Positions 1 to 5,975 of a stretch of 7,099 bases of DNA are shown in pieces. The notes under the pieces were generated by a model, which saw only the letters and a program-made list of their open reading frames with translations, was not told where the DNA came from and ran no database searches. A program made the translations under genes and the position numbers. Origin of the DNA: Bacillota bacterium (GTDB taxonomy: Bacteria > Bacillota > Bacilli > Lactobacillales > Aerococcaceae); assembly GCA_023442905.1 (NCBI GenBank), contig JAEZWY010000051.1:1-7099 (forward strand). Reading direction: 5' to 3'. How positions within the stretch are numbered: position 1 is the stretch's first letter; the number at the start of each line of letters is the position of its first letter.

Positions 1-18
1 CGTAAACAGTCTCTTCAT
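1..18 (-). CDS. Start of an unidentified gene, cut by the window edge
   Basis: Only the first six codons are visible, reading M-K-R-L-F-T from an ATG at 16-18. The start is supported by an AAGGAG ribosome binding site at 28-33 with 9 nt of spacing, and by a good promoter just upstream with two cre sites. Six residues cannot identify a protein. From memory, several GH65 maltose phosphorylases of lactic acid bacteria begin M-K-R-hydrophobic-F, and such a gene would fit beside a PTS maltose locus with a MapP-like phosphatase. That identity is inference. The promoter geometry matches that of the PTS operon at 5877-5905, which suggests co-regulation. Confidence 0.6.
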
Positions 19-46
19 TTTTTTTCGCTCCTTCATTTACACCATT

Positions 47-62
47 TTGATAACGGTTTCAT
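47..62 (+). promoter_or_regulatory. cre site downstream of the transcription start
   Basis: The 16-mer fits the cre consensus WTGNNARCGNWWWCAW at every position when read on the plus strand (TTGATAACGGTTTCAT). It sits at about +6 to +21 of the left-edge gene's predicted start, where a bound repressor would act as a roadblock. Its centre is 51 bp from that of the second site at 98-113, close to five helical turns, so paired binding is possible. Confidence 0.65.
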
Positions 63-74
63 AACTCAAAACAA

Positions 75-103
75 ATTATACACTGTAAAATACTTTTGTG
101 CAA
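75..103 (-). promoter_or_regulatory. Promoter of the left-edge gene
   Basis: The minus strand shows a perfect TATAAT -10 (75-80), a 17-nt spacer and a TTGCAC -35 (98-103). The expected transcription start is near 68, which leaves a 5' leader of about 50 nt. The -35 lies inside a cre-like palindrome. A run of 11 A on this strand (115-125) sits at about -47 to -57, the usual place of an UP element. The -35 matches the consensus in only three of six positions, as expected for a regulated promoter. Confidence 0.7.
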
Positions 104-113
104 CCGTTTGCAT
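98..113 (-). promoter_or_regulatory. cre-like operator over the -35
   Basis: The inner 14-mer (99-112), TGCAACCGTTTGCA on the plus strand, is nearly palindromic and fits the older cre consensus TGNAANCGNTNNCA completely. It lies at about -30 to -45 from the predicted start and includes the -35 box, so a bound CcpA or other LacI-family regulator should block RNA polymerase. Confidence 0.65.
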
Positions 114-134
114 CTTTTTTTTTTTAACTATAGC

Positions 135-166
135 AAAAAACCGCGAGAATTTCCCACTCTCACGGT
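135..166 (-). terminator. Intrinsic terminator downstream of the EEP phosphatase gene
   Basis: On the minus strand, arms at 158-166 and 140-148 form a 9-bp stem (one G-U pair) with a 9-nt loop, followed by six T (135-140). It lies 165 nt beyond the phosphatase stop codon and before the next promoter, so it separates the two transcription units. Confidence 0.85.
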
Positions 167-331
167 CCTTTTAAATGTTTTATTTAATTAAAAATACTGC
201 CCTTCTTCTTGCTACTTCTAACATTTGTTAGCCTTAAATATTGTAGATAAATCAGAAAATCTAGCTAGTAATCATTCTAATGTTGCCATATTTACATACG
301 TAGTTTCAATATTTATCTTTATATTTAGCTT
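167..331. other. Gene-free 3' region of the phosphatase transcript
   Basis: The stretch 19-331 holds no gene. Its left part carries the promoter, two cre sites and the terminator listed separately. The remaining 165 bp are AT-rich, without an ORF that has a ribosome binding site. The only structure seen is a small inverted repeat, CTAAC/GTTAG at 218-231. It would form a long 3' untranslated tail on the phosphatase mRNA. Confidence 0.5.
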
Positions 332-1168
332 CTAGTCAATAGTTTCTACTAGTACACCTGAGTGGTCTGATACGGCTTGCTGACGTTCTCCATCAAACAC
401 AACTTCGGATTTTTGTACTGCGACACCTTTAGGTACGAAGATATAGTCAATACGAATTTGTTCTTTAAGCCCGGTCCAGCCACCGATTTCTTTCAATACT
501 GTCGGTCCACCGATAGTTTCTTCTGCAATCATATACGAGTCTGTAATTGGAATAGCCGTTGACACCATGTAGTCATAACCATCTGTCCCGGCAGGATTAT
601 TAAAGTCACCCATAAAATAAATTGGCAACTTAGTTCTAGCCAGGTATTTTTCAGTTTCTTGCCATTCATAATGAAATTCTTCATTATTTTTCCCGTGCCA
701 CCATGAGAAGTGACCAGAAACCGCCATAAAGCTTTCGCCATTTGGTTTAGTGATCTTAGCCGTAAGAATACGCCGTGTTTTATAGTCATACCAATTATGA
801 CTTTTTGATACGTTATAGCTAGTGACGCTATCAATTGGGTATTTTGATAAAATCGCTACACCCTCTTGCATTGTGTCATGTGCAATATGAGTCATAGCCC
901 ACGCCCAGTAGTAGGTTTTGCCTAATTCCGCTAATAATGCTACTAAACGCATAGCAAAATTATCTTCTTTAACATTCACTTGCCCGTCCATAGGGACAAA
1001 GTTCACAATATTTTTAACGTCTACTCGATGTCCAATAATTTTCTGATTGACTTCCTGTAATCCCACTACATCGATATCCCAATCAGCGATAGATTGCGCA
1101 ATAAAAGCTAATTTTTGATCTTGATCATCTTCACCATAAGAATGAGTATTTAATGTTAACAGTTTCAA
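332..1168 (-). CDS. mapP: EEP-family phosphatase, candidate maltose 6'-phosphate phosphatase
   Basis: This 278-residue cytoplasmic protein belongs to the endonuclease/exonuclease/phosphatase (EEP) superfamily. All the active-site blocks are visible: N7 in LTLNTHSY, E39 in GLQEVN, H153 in SGHFSWWHG, D188 and N190 in MGDFNNPAG, D241 in RIDYIFVP, and D268-H269 in SDHSG. No signal peptide or membrane segment is seen. The start is TTG at 1166-1168 with AAGGAG at 1180-1185 (11 nt). The next in-frame Met would remove N7 and E39. As I recall, MapP of Enterococcus faecalis, encoded just downstream of the maltose PTS gene malT, belongs to this fold and removes phosphate from maltose 6'-phosphate. Placement in a PTS alpha-glucoside locus supports that role here. 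Unlike E. faecalis, a GH4 6-phospho-glucosidase is also present. Fold assignment is near certain; the substrate is inferred from context. Other sugar-phosphate or nucleic-acid substrates remain possible. Confidence 0.8.
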   Translation of the reverse strand: MKLLTLNTHSYGEDDQDQKLAFIAQSIADWDIDVVGLQEVNQKIIGHRVDVKNIVNFVPMDGQVNVKEDNFAMRLVALLAELGKTYYWAWAMTHIAHDTMQEGVAILSKYPIDSVTSYNVSKSHNWYDYKTRRILTAKITKPNGESFMAVSGHFSWWHGKNNEEFHYEWQETEKYLARTKLPIYFMGDFNNPAGTDGYDYMVSTAIPITDSYMIAEETIGGPTVLKEIGGWTGLKEQIRIDYIFVPKGVAVQKSEVVFDGERQQAVSDHSGVLVETID

Positions 1169-1179
1169 GTAAATTAACG

Positions 1180-1185
1180 CTCCTT
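1180..1185 (-). promoter_or_regulatory. Ribosome binding site for a TTG start
   Basis: AAGGAG lies 11 nt upstream of the TTG at 1166-1168. No in-frame ATG lies near it, so this site fixes the non-ATG start of the phosphatase gene. Confidence 0.75.
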
Positions 1186-1225
1186 TTTATTCATTTTGAT
1201 ATCAGTAACTTGTCTATTTAATTCG

Positions 1226-1253
1226 ATTATAACTCAAACCATTTAATTCACAA
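1226..1253 (-). promoter_or_regulatory. Probable promoter of the EEP phosphatase gene
   Basis: The minus strand carries TTGTGA (1248-1253), a 16-nt spacer and a perfect TATAAT (1226-1231), in the 131-bp gap between the small membrane protein gene and the phosphatase. The leader would be about 50 nt. No convincing cre overlaps it, unlike the other promoters of the locus, so the phosphatase may be expressed partly independently. Confidence 0.55.
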
Positions 1254-1299
1254 AAACATAATGTGAAGTGAAGTCAAATCCTCTATTAACGCTCAGACA

Positions 1300-1788
1300 T
1301 TAGCTACCCATACTAATCCGCCAGATAGCAAAACGAATAAAGGCTGCAATGAATAGCATCGCAATCTCGCCTGCAAAATATTTAAGATTTCTTGGTGTCT
1401 TAAATAAATTTTGAAGTGTATCACCAAGTCTAACTTTTAAAATCACAACACTAAATGTAACTAGAATAAAAATCAATATAGCCATACCTGTGTTTCCAAT
1501 TAATAAAAAACTAATCAAAATCAATAATAAACTAGTATAAAATTGCCCTAAACTATCATGATTCTGATCAATTTGATCCCATTTAGATTTAATTAAAAAA
1601 CCCGCAAACGGTAGGATACATACGGACATTAATGAAATAACAGTAGAAACATTTGTTGTTAAATTCTCTAGTAAACTCAATCCATGCATATTGCCTTGAA
1701 AACTTAAAAGTGCAATATATAGGATAGGAGCAATTACGAGTATAATAATCACAAAATGGATCATTCGGCTCAAATTTTTACTGGTCAT
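1300..1788 (-). CDS. Small integral membrane protein, function unknown
   Basis: This 162-residue protein has four to five hydrophobic segments, at roughly residues 11-30, 47-66, 83-98, 102-119 and 142-156. The loops are mostly short. I see no signal peptide, transporter signature or catalytic motif. Its ATG overlaps the regulator's stop codon (ATGA, 1785-1788), and a strong GGAGGAG at 1797-1803, within the regulator gene, precedes it by 8 nt, so the two are translationally coupled. It aligns almost without gaps from the first residue with the membrane protein at 6049-6528. Shared points include MT at the N terminus, P21, Q31, P60, K69-W70, and a C-terminal AGE...LFIA...R block. I do not recognise the family. 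Coupling to an RpiR regulator suggests a role tied to that regulator or to sugar uptake, but this is only inference. Confidence 0.8.
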   Translation of the reverse strand: MTSKNLSRMIHFVIIILVIAPILYIALLSFQGNMHGLSLLENLTTNVSTVISLMSVCILPFAGFLIKSKWDQIDQNHDSLGQFYTSLLLILISFLLIGNTGMAILIFILVTFSVVILKVRLGDTLQNLFKTPRNLKYFAGEIAMLFIAAFIRFAIWRISMGS

Positions 1789-2576
1789 AGGTCACGCTCC
1801 TCCTTTTCTTTCTTTAATAATTCTTGTTTTCTAACATACTCAAAATAAGCGATGGCTAGTAAGTTTGTTGCTTGATGAATAGGCAACATCGAAGCAAAAG
1901 CTTCATCTTTATAATCAAATCGAGTAGTTTTAAAGTAAATTGTATAATCCGATAATGTGGCTAAAAGACTGGTATGCATTTCACTAACTGCAATCAGTAT
2001 GGCCCCTTTACTCTTAAATACTTTCAGTTCCCGTTCAATCGATTTTACATTACCACTAAAAGACGCCACAATAACCACATCACCAGGCTTTATAGAGGCA
2101 CTGGCAATTTTTAATTCTAAAGGCGCAGAAATATCAATTGAAAACTTATTATTTAATAAGATACTTCTCCTAAAATCATTTAAAGCATTCTTTTGTGCCC
2201 AACCAGTACCATATAAGAAGACGTTATCTGCGTCATAAATACTTTCAACAATAGGTGTTATCTGTAAATTACTAAACATTTTAAAAGTATCTTGGGTATC
2301 AGCAACTAACTGACCCATTGGATCAATTTCACTATCATGTCGCTGTTTGTCTGCTTCATTATTCAAATAAAATTTAAATTCTGCATAACCTGAGAAACCG
2401 ATTTTTTGGGTAAAACGAGAAATAGTTGATTTTGAAACGGCTAAGATGCTGGCCAATTCAGTAATAGACATCTTTCTAACTGCATGACCATGCTTCATGA
2501 TATAGTCAAAAATATAAATTTCATTTTCAGTTAATTTACTATAGAATTCATTATAAATATTTTCTATTGGTCTCAT
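1785..2576 (-). CDS. glvR: RpiR/GlvR-type sugar-phosphate-responsive regulator
   Basis: This 263-residue protein has the RpiR layout. An N-terminal helix-turn-helix domain (about residues 1-75) includes MSITELASILAVSKSTISRF at 36-55 and the typical KIGFSGYAEFKFYL continuation. A SIS sugar-phosphate-binding domain (about 105-245) follows, with VFLYGTGWAQKN (119-130) and PGDVVIVASFSGN (164-176). Length is close to B. subtilis GlvR (about 254), which activates the glv/mal operon. The ATG at 2574-2576 is chosen because GGAGG at 2582-2586 lies 5 nt upstream; a TTG four codons earlier overlaps that site. It sits between the 6-phospho-glucosidase gene and the coupled membrane protein gene, so it probably senses an alpha-glucoside 6-phosphate and controls this locus. 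Whether it activates or represses is not visible from sequence. Confidence 0.88.
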   Translation of the reverse strand: MRPIENIYNEFYSKLTENEIYIFDYIMKHGHAVRKMSITELASILAVSKSTISRFTQKIGFSGYAEFKFYLNNEADKQRHDSEIDPMGQLVADTQDTFKMFSNLQITPIVESIYDADNVFLYGTGWAQKNALNDFRRSILLNNKFSIDISAPLELKIASASIKPGDVVIVASFSGNVKSIERELKVFKSKGAILIAVSEMHTSLLATLSDYTIYFKTTRFDYKDEAFASMLPIHQATNLLAIAYFEYVRKQELLKKEKEERDL

Positions 2577-2581
2577 AAATG

Positions 2582-2586
2582 CCTCC
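2582..2586 (-). promoter_or_regulatory. Ribosome binding site that decides the regulator start
   Basis: GGAGG lies 5 nt before the ATG at 2574-2576. The longer reading from TTG at 2586-2588 would place this site inside the coding sequence, so the ATG is preferred. The site begins only 3 nt after the hairpin at 2590-2623, so folding of that hairpin may influence ribosome access. Confidence 0.7.
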
Positions 2587-2623
2587 AAAATAATAAGAGT
2601 GGACCTTGGCCCACTCTTATTAT
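2587..2623 (-). terminator. Intergenic hairpin: terminator or attenuator between glycosidase and regulator genes
   Basis: Arms at 2611-2623 and 2590-2602 form a perfect 13-bp stem with an 8-nt loop. On the transcribed strand it is followed by a short U run (UUUU, then GG). The short tail suggests partial termination, lowering regulator expression relative to the upstream genes. An extended -10 overlaps the first arm. Confidence 0.7.
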
Positions 2624-2627
2624 ATCA
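2619..2627 (-). promoter_or_regulatory. Possible internal promoter of the regulator gene (extended -10)
   Basis: TGATATAAT on the minus strand is a perfect TATAAT with the TGn extension. No good -35 exists at 17 nt, which extended -10 promoters tolerate. The start would fall near 2612, at the very end of the first hairpin arm, so the RNA would lack that arm and could not form the terminator. A cre-like site lies directly upstream. Confidence 0.45.
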
Positions 2628-2640
2628 AAAGCGTTTACAT
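2625..2640 (-). promoter_or_regulatory. cre-like site upstream of the regulator gene
   Basis: ATGTAAACGCTTTTGA on the minus strand fits WTGNNARCGNWWWCAW except for the final CA, which is TG. It lies in the 72-bp gap after the glycosidase gene, abutting the extended -10 at 2619-2627, where binding would block initiation or elongation. Confidence 0.45.
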
Positions 2641-2648
2641 TTAATAGA

Positions 2649-3992
2649 TTAAGATAATTCAGGCCAATATGATTTGTTTGCCTCAATTAAATCATCCAAA
2701 ATTTGTTTTGCTACCCGTGCATTTGGTACCGTTCTTGATAAGGTAATTGCTTGCCATAATTTTTGATAAGAACCTTCACTCCAAGCTTCAACCACAAGTT
2801 TTTCAACAGCAACTTGTTGTTCCATTAAACCTTTTTGGAAGCGAGGAATTTCACCTGTTACCAATGGCTCTGGTCCATTTGAGGTGATAATACATGGAAT
2901 TTCTACCATAGCAGTTGGATCAAAGTTTACGATTGACCCATTATTTTGCACAATTAACAACATTCTCTCACGTGTGTTATATGCTAAAGCTCTGGCTAAA
3001 TCAACAATATAAGATGCATGATCATCTGCTTTCAAAGTAGTTTTAGCGCCTGAACCATAGTTGACCACTTGATTACACTCTGAAAATACTTGTTTTTCCC
3101 GGTGGTCCATTACTTCATTGGCCCGGGTATAGTCTGGGTTTGCCACTGCTACTTCATCTTGTGGGTACATGTAATATTTTAGATAAGTATTTGGCAAGGT
3201 ATCTTCATCCAGCCAAGAAACTTCTTTCGCTTTTTCAAATGTATGCATCCAGCTTTCTTCAACATCTTCTTCAGATGCATTGGCTAATTCTTCTGGTGTT
3301 ACATAGCCATGTTCATGAACCCATTCTTTAAGCTTCGGCATCAAATCGTTGCCTTCATGGTCGCGGATATCAGTCCACCAACCAAAGTGATTTAAACCGT
3401 AATATCTAACAACAAAGTCTTTACGTGATTTAAGCCCTAAAATATCCGCCATACGGTACTCAATTCCTACAGGCATATCACAAATATTAATGATACGGCT
3501 GTTAGGACGTAATTTTCTTGTCGCTTCTGCAACAATAGCTGCTGGGTTAGAATAGTTTAACATCCAAGCATCCGGAGAGTATTCTTCCATGTAATCGATC
3601 AATTCTAGTACACCGCCGATTGAACGCATACCGTAAGAAATGCCCCCTGGTCCACATGTTTCCTGACCAATTACTCCATATTTTAATGGAATTTTTTCAT
3701 CTTGTTCACGCATTGCATACTTACCAACACGAATATGTGCCATCACGAAGTCAATATCTGTAAAGGCAGTTGCTGGGTCGGTTGTCGCTACAAATTCAAT
3801 TTCTGGTGCCCGTTCATTTAAGATAATTTCACAGGCATCGGCAATTTGCTTTTGACGATCACCATCATTGTCATAAAACTTAATTTGGCGAATTGGGAAA
3901 GTATCTAGATTATCTAGTAGCATCATGATAATGCCAGGTGTAAAAGTTGACCCGCCACCTGCTACAAGGATTGATTGTTTCTTTAATGTCAT
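2649..3992 (-). CDS. malA: 6-phospho-alpha-glucosidase, glycoside hydrolase family 4
   Basis: This 447-residue cytoplasmic enzyme belongs to GH4, whose members use NAD+ and a divalent metal (Mn2+) in a redox-elimination mechanism. It hydrolyses maltose 6'-phosphate and related alpha-glucoside 6-phosphates to glucose 6-phosphate plus an aglycone, usually glucose. Visible signatures: a Rossmann NAD-binding start (LVAGGGSTFTPG, 9-20), IRVGKYAMREQDE (87-99), QETCGPGGISYGMRSI (110-125), NYSNPAA (146-152), NICDMPVG (169-176) and GLNHFGWW (199-206). C171 and H202 match the metal ligands of B. subtilis GlvA/MalA, D172 its proposed acid, and the Tyr of TLPNTY (270) probably its base. Length is near the usual 440. 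The ATG has AGGAGG at 4001-4006 with 8-nt spacing. Stereochemistry is assigned from resemblance to the GlvA branch and from the adjacent EIICB gene; other phospho-alpha-glucosides may be substrates. Confidence 0.93.
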   Translation of the reverse strand: MTLKKQSILVAGGGSTFTPGIIMMLLDNLDTFPIRQIKFYDNDGDRQKQIADACEIILNERAPEIEFVATTDPATAFTDIDFVMAHIRVGKYAMREQDEKIPLKYGVIGQETCGPGGISYGMRSIGGVLELIDYMEEYSPDAWMLNYSNPAAIVAEATRKLRPNSRIINICDMPVGIEYRMADILGLKSRKDFVVRYYGLNHFGWWTDIRDHEGNDLMPKLKEWVHEHGYVTPEELANASEEDVEESWMHTFEKAKEVSWLDEDTLPNTYLKYYMYPQDEVAVANPDYTRANEVMDHREKQVFSECNQVVNYGSGAKTTLKADDHASYIVDLARALAYNTRERMLLIVQNNGSIVNFDPTAMVEIPCIITSNGPEPLVTGEIPRFQKGLMEQQVAVEKLVVEAWSEGSYQKLWQAITLSRTVPNARVAKQILDDLIEANKSYWPELS

Positions 3993-4033
3993 TCTAAATT
4001 CCTCCTAATGCTATTTGTTGTCCAAACAATATT

Positions 4034-4062
4034 TTTATACTTCCATGCTAACAGAAAATTAA
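4034..4062 (-). promoter_or_regulatory. Possible internal promoter before the 6-phospho-alpha-glucosidase gene
   Basis: TTAATT (4057-4062), a 17-nt spacer and TATAAA (4034-4039) lie in the 147-bp gap after the EIICB gene. Each box is weak alone, but the arrangement reproduces the other two cre-overlapped promoters exactly. The predicted start is near 4027. No terminator-like hairpin is visible in this gap, so read-through from the EIICB gene is also expected. Confidence 0.4.
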
Positions 4063-4072
4063 GCGTTTTCAT
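4057..4072 (-). promoter_or_regulatory. cre-like site before the 6-phospho-alpha-glucosidase gene
   Basis: ATGAAAACGCTTAATT on the minus strand matches the cre consensus except at the terminal CA, which is AT. It would lie at about -30 to -45 of the internal promoter, with its last six bases serving as the -35. Confidence 0.4.
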
Positions 4073-4139
4073 CATTCACCTAGCTTTCTGTTTGCATTTC
4101 AGCATTTATGAAATCGTTCCTTTTTCTGGAATTTGTTCC

Positions 4140-5831
4140 TTAGTTTTTAGCTTTACCGGTACGCTTAGCAATTTCCACATCTACTTCATCACGAACTTGT
4201 GGAACATCCAAACCAATAATCACTTGAATCGCTTGCCCCTTACGGACTACTCCGTGAGCACCATTTTCTTTAAACTGTTTGTCACTAGCTAATATATCTG
4301 GGTCTTTAACTGTTAATCTTAATCTCGAAGCACAGTTGTTCACGTCAGTAATATTTTCTGGACCACCTAATAAGTCTACATAGTTAGATGCTGTAACCGC
4401 AAAACGACCGCGACTTGGATCATTAGCTGCTTCTTCTGCATAACTTGACATAGCTTTATCACTGGCTCTAGATTCTGAAGGATCATTGCTAGTATCATTT
4501 GGATCAAAACCAGCTGCTTCTTGTTTTTTCTTGTCTTTATAGTCTTGTTTAGAATACATTTTTACTTCTTCTTCATCATCTTCACGACCCGGTGTCTTCA
4601 AATCAAATTTGTTAATAATCAAGCTAAAGACTACAAAGTAGATAGCTGAGAAGATTAAACCAATTACTAGCCAAGTCACAATTGCACCGAAATGATTAGA
4701 CCACATTGGAATAATAAATTTAGAAACAACTGAAATTAATCCTGATCCTAAGTCTCCTGCCAGTCCAAATAGGTACATGGTTGTTCCTAGTGAGGCTGCA
4801 AGTAAGGAATGGATAAAGAATAGTTGTGGGGCGATAAATAGGAAGGTAAATTCAAATGGTTCTGTAATCCCTGCCATAATCGCCGTGAAAGCTGTTGGTA
4901 ATAATAATGACAATACTTCTTGACGTTTTTCTTTTTTCGCAGTTGCATAGAAAGCTGCCGAAATACCAATCGGTGCGAAAATTTTTGACATATTATGTAG
5001 ACCAAAAGCACCTTCTGGGAATTGTTCACGTAATGGGGCTGGATTTGAAGCAATCACATTTAATTGGTCTAACCAAGCACGTTCAATCCCGCCCTCAATT
5101 ACGGCTGGCCCATAGGTAAATGGTTGATAGATAAAGTGATGTAACCCTGTAGGAATTAAAATACGTTCTAAGAATACGTATACGAATACTCCAAAGGCAC
5201 CAGAACTTGCTAACCAACCTTGTAAGGTTGCAATACCACCTTGAATTGCTGGCCAACCCCAAGCTGTAATAAATGCTAGAGGTAACATAGTAAAGAATCC
5301 AAGAATATAAACAAATGTTGATCCTTGGAAAACCCCTAACCAGTCTGGTAATTTCGTATCAAAGTACCGGTTATGTAACCATACAACGATAGCAGCTACA
5401 AGAATGGCACCAATAATATTGGTATCCAGTGTTTTGACACTACCAATTAGCTTTAATCCACTCACACCACCTGGTTCAGCAGTATAATCTACACCAAAGT
5501 TGCTTCCCCAAATTTCAAGGATCTTAGCTAAGAAACTTTGAAAAGTCATGTATACAATAAATGACTCTAAACTTGCTCTACCAGCTGCTTTAGTAGCTAA
5601 CCCAATTGGGAGACCAATAACAAATAATAGTTCAATTTGATTAAATACTGTCCACCCACCAGATTCTAATATTGACCAAATATTACGCCACAAACTACCT
5701 TCAGCTGCGATACCACCCATGATCAATTCATTTTGGAAAAGAATCGAAAAGGATAACACAATCCCCGCAAACGAGAATAACAGCACCGGCACAAACATTG
5801 CGCCCCCAAACCGTTGCAATTTCGCCATCAT
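4140..5831 (-). CDS. glvC: PTS alpha-glucoside/maltose permease, EIICB
   Basis: This 563-residue membrane protein transports and phosphorylates an alpha-glucoside, probably maltose. The EIIC part (about 1-410) has many hydrophobic segments, PTGLHHFIYQPF (227-238) and the GITEPFEF motif (321-328) of glucose-superfamily EIICs. A polar linker rich in D, E, K and S (about 412-475) follows. The EIIB domain (about 480-563) has its phospho-accepting cysteine at C500 in NNCASRLRLTV. No EIIA domain is present, so phosphate must come from an EIIA-Glc-type protein encoded elsewhere; E. faecalis MalT, by contrast, carries IIA. It is slightly longer than B. subtilis GlvC/MalP (about 527). The first of two adjacent ATGs is taken, with AAGGAG at 5842-5847 (10 nt). 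It is first in the locus behind a cre-controlled promoter. Substrate is inferred from the GH4 partner. Confidence 0.92.
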   Translation of the reverse strand: MMAKLQRFGGAMFVPVLLFSFAGIVLSFSILFQNELIMGGIAAEGSLWRNIWSILESGGWTVFNQIELLFVIGLPIGLATKAAGRASLESFIVYMTFQSFLAKILEIWGSNFGVDYTAEPGGVSGLKLIGSVKTLDTNIIGAILVAAIVVWLHNRYFDTKLPDWLGVFQGSTFVYILGFFTMLPLAFITAWGWPAIQGGIATLQGWLASSGAFGVFVYVFLERILIPTGLHHFIYQPFTYGPAVIEGGIERAWLDQLNVIASNPAPLREQFPEGAFGLHNMSKIFAPIGISAAFYATAKKEKRQEVLSLLLPTAFTAIMAGITEPFEFTFLFIAPQLFFIHSLLAASLGTTMYLFGLAGDLGSGLISVVSKFIIPMWSNHFGAIVTWLVIGLIFSAIYFVVFSLIINKFDLKTPGREDDEEEVKMYSKQDYKDKKKQEAAGFDPNDTSNDPSESRASDKAMSSYAEEAANDPSRGRFAVTASNYVDLLGGPENITDVNNCASRLRLTVKDPDILASDKQFKENGAHGVVRKGQAIQVIIGLDVPQVRDEVDVEIAKRTGKAKN

Positions 5832-5864
5832 AACTACTTCACTCCTTTTATGTTGAATATTGCT

Positions 5865-5890
5865 TCCAATACAGTCATCTTAGCATTGGA
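5865..5890. promoter_or_regulatory. Inverted repeat over the -10 and start of the EIICB promoter, candidate operator
   Basis: TCCAATAC (5865-5872) and GCATTGGA (5883-5890) form 8-bp arms, with one mismatch in DNA, around 10 bp. The repeat spans roughly -20 to +5 of the predicted start. It could be an operator for the RpiR-type regulator or another protein. No second copy was found in the window. Confidence 0.35.
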
Positions 5891-5905
5891 TTTTTTGTTA
5901 TGCAA
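5877..5905 (-). promoter_or_regulatory. Main promoter of the alpha-glucoside locus
   Basis: TTGCAT (5900-5905), a 17-nt spacer and TAAGAT (5877-5882) with a TGC extension lie upstream of the EIICB gene. The predicted start is near 5870, giving a leader of about 39 nt. The -35 is formed by one half of a cre site. The imperfect -35 and -10 are consistent with a promoter needing activation, as for the B. subtilis GlvR-controlled operon. Confidence 0.6.
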
Positions 5906-5915
5906 ACGCTTCCAT
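5900..5915 (-). promoter_or_regulatory. cre site of the alpha-glucoside operon
   Basis: ATGGAAGCGTTTGCAT on the minus strand fits the cre consensus at all but one W position. It lies at about -30 to -45 and includes the -35 hexamer, so CcpA with P-Ser-HPr should repress the locus when glucose is present. Confidence 0.75.
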
Positions 5916-5975
5916 CTATTTTGAAACAAGTTCTCTAACCGTCACAGTGTTCCACAACAAGGAAATTGACCCAAG

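Noticed and set aside
529..834. Open frame of 101 codons on the minus strand
   Set aside because: It lies wholly inside the EEP phosphatase gene in another frame, with no ribosome binding site evident and no recognisable protein features.
1173..1294. Ten-base direct repeat ATTAACGCTC at 1173-1182 and 1285-1294
   Set aside because: One copy overlaps a ribosome binding site; too short to indicate insertion-element target duplication, and no terminal inverted repeats or transposase lie between.
1957..2238. Antisense open frame in the regulator gene
   Set aside because: Complementary shadow of a conserved SIS-domain coding region; no start signals.
4008..4292. Open frame of 94 codons on the plus strand before the glycosidase gene
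   Set aside because: Half of it is antisense to the EIICB 3' end; no ribosome binding site was seen, and the gap is better explained by promoter elements on the minus strand.
5865..5896. Hairpin followed by six T on the plus strand, resembling a plus-strand terminator
   Set aside because: No plus-strand gene ends here, and the sequence coincides with the EIICB promoter, so an operator or chance is more likely.
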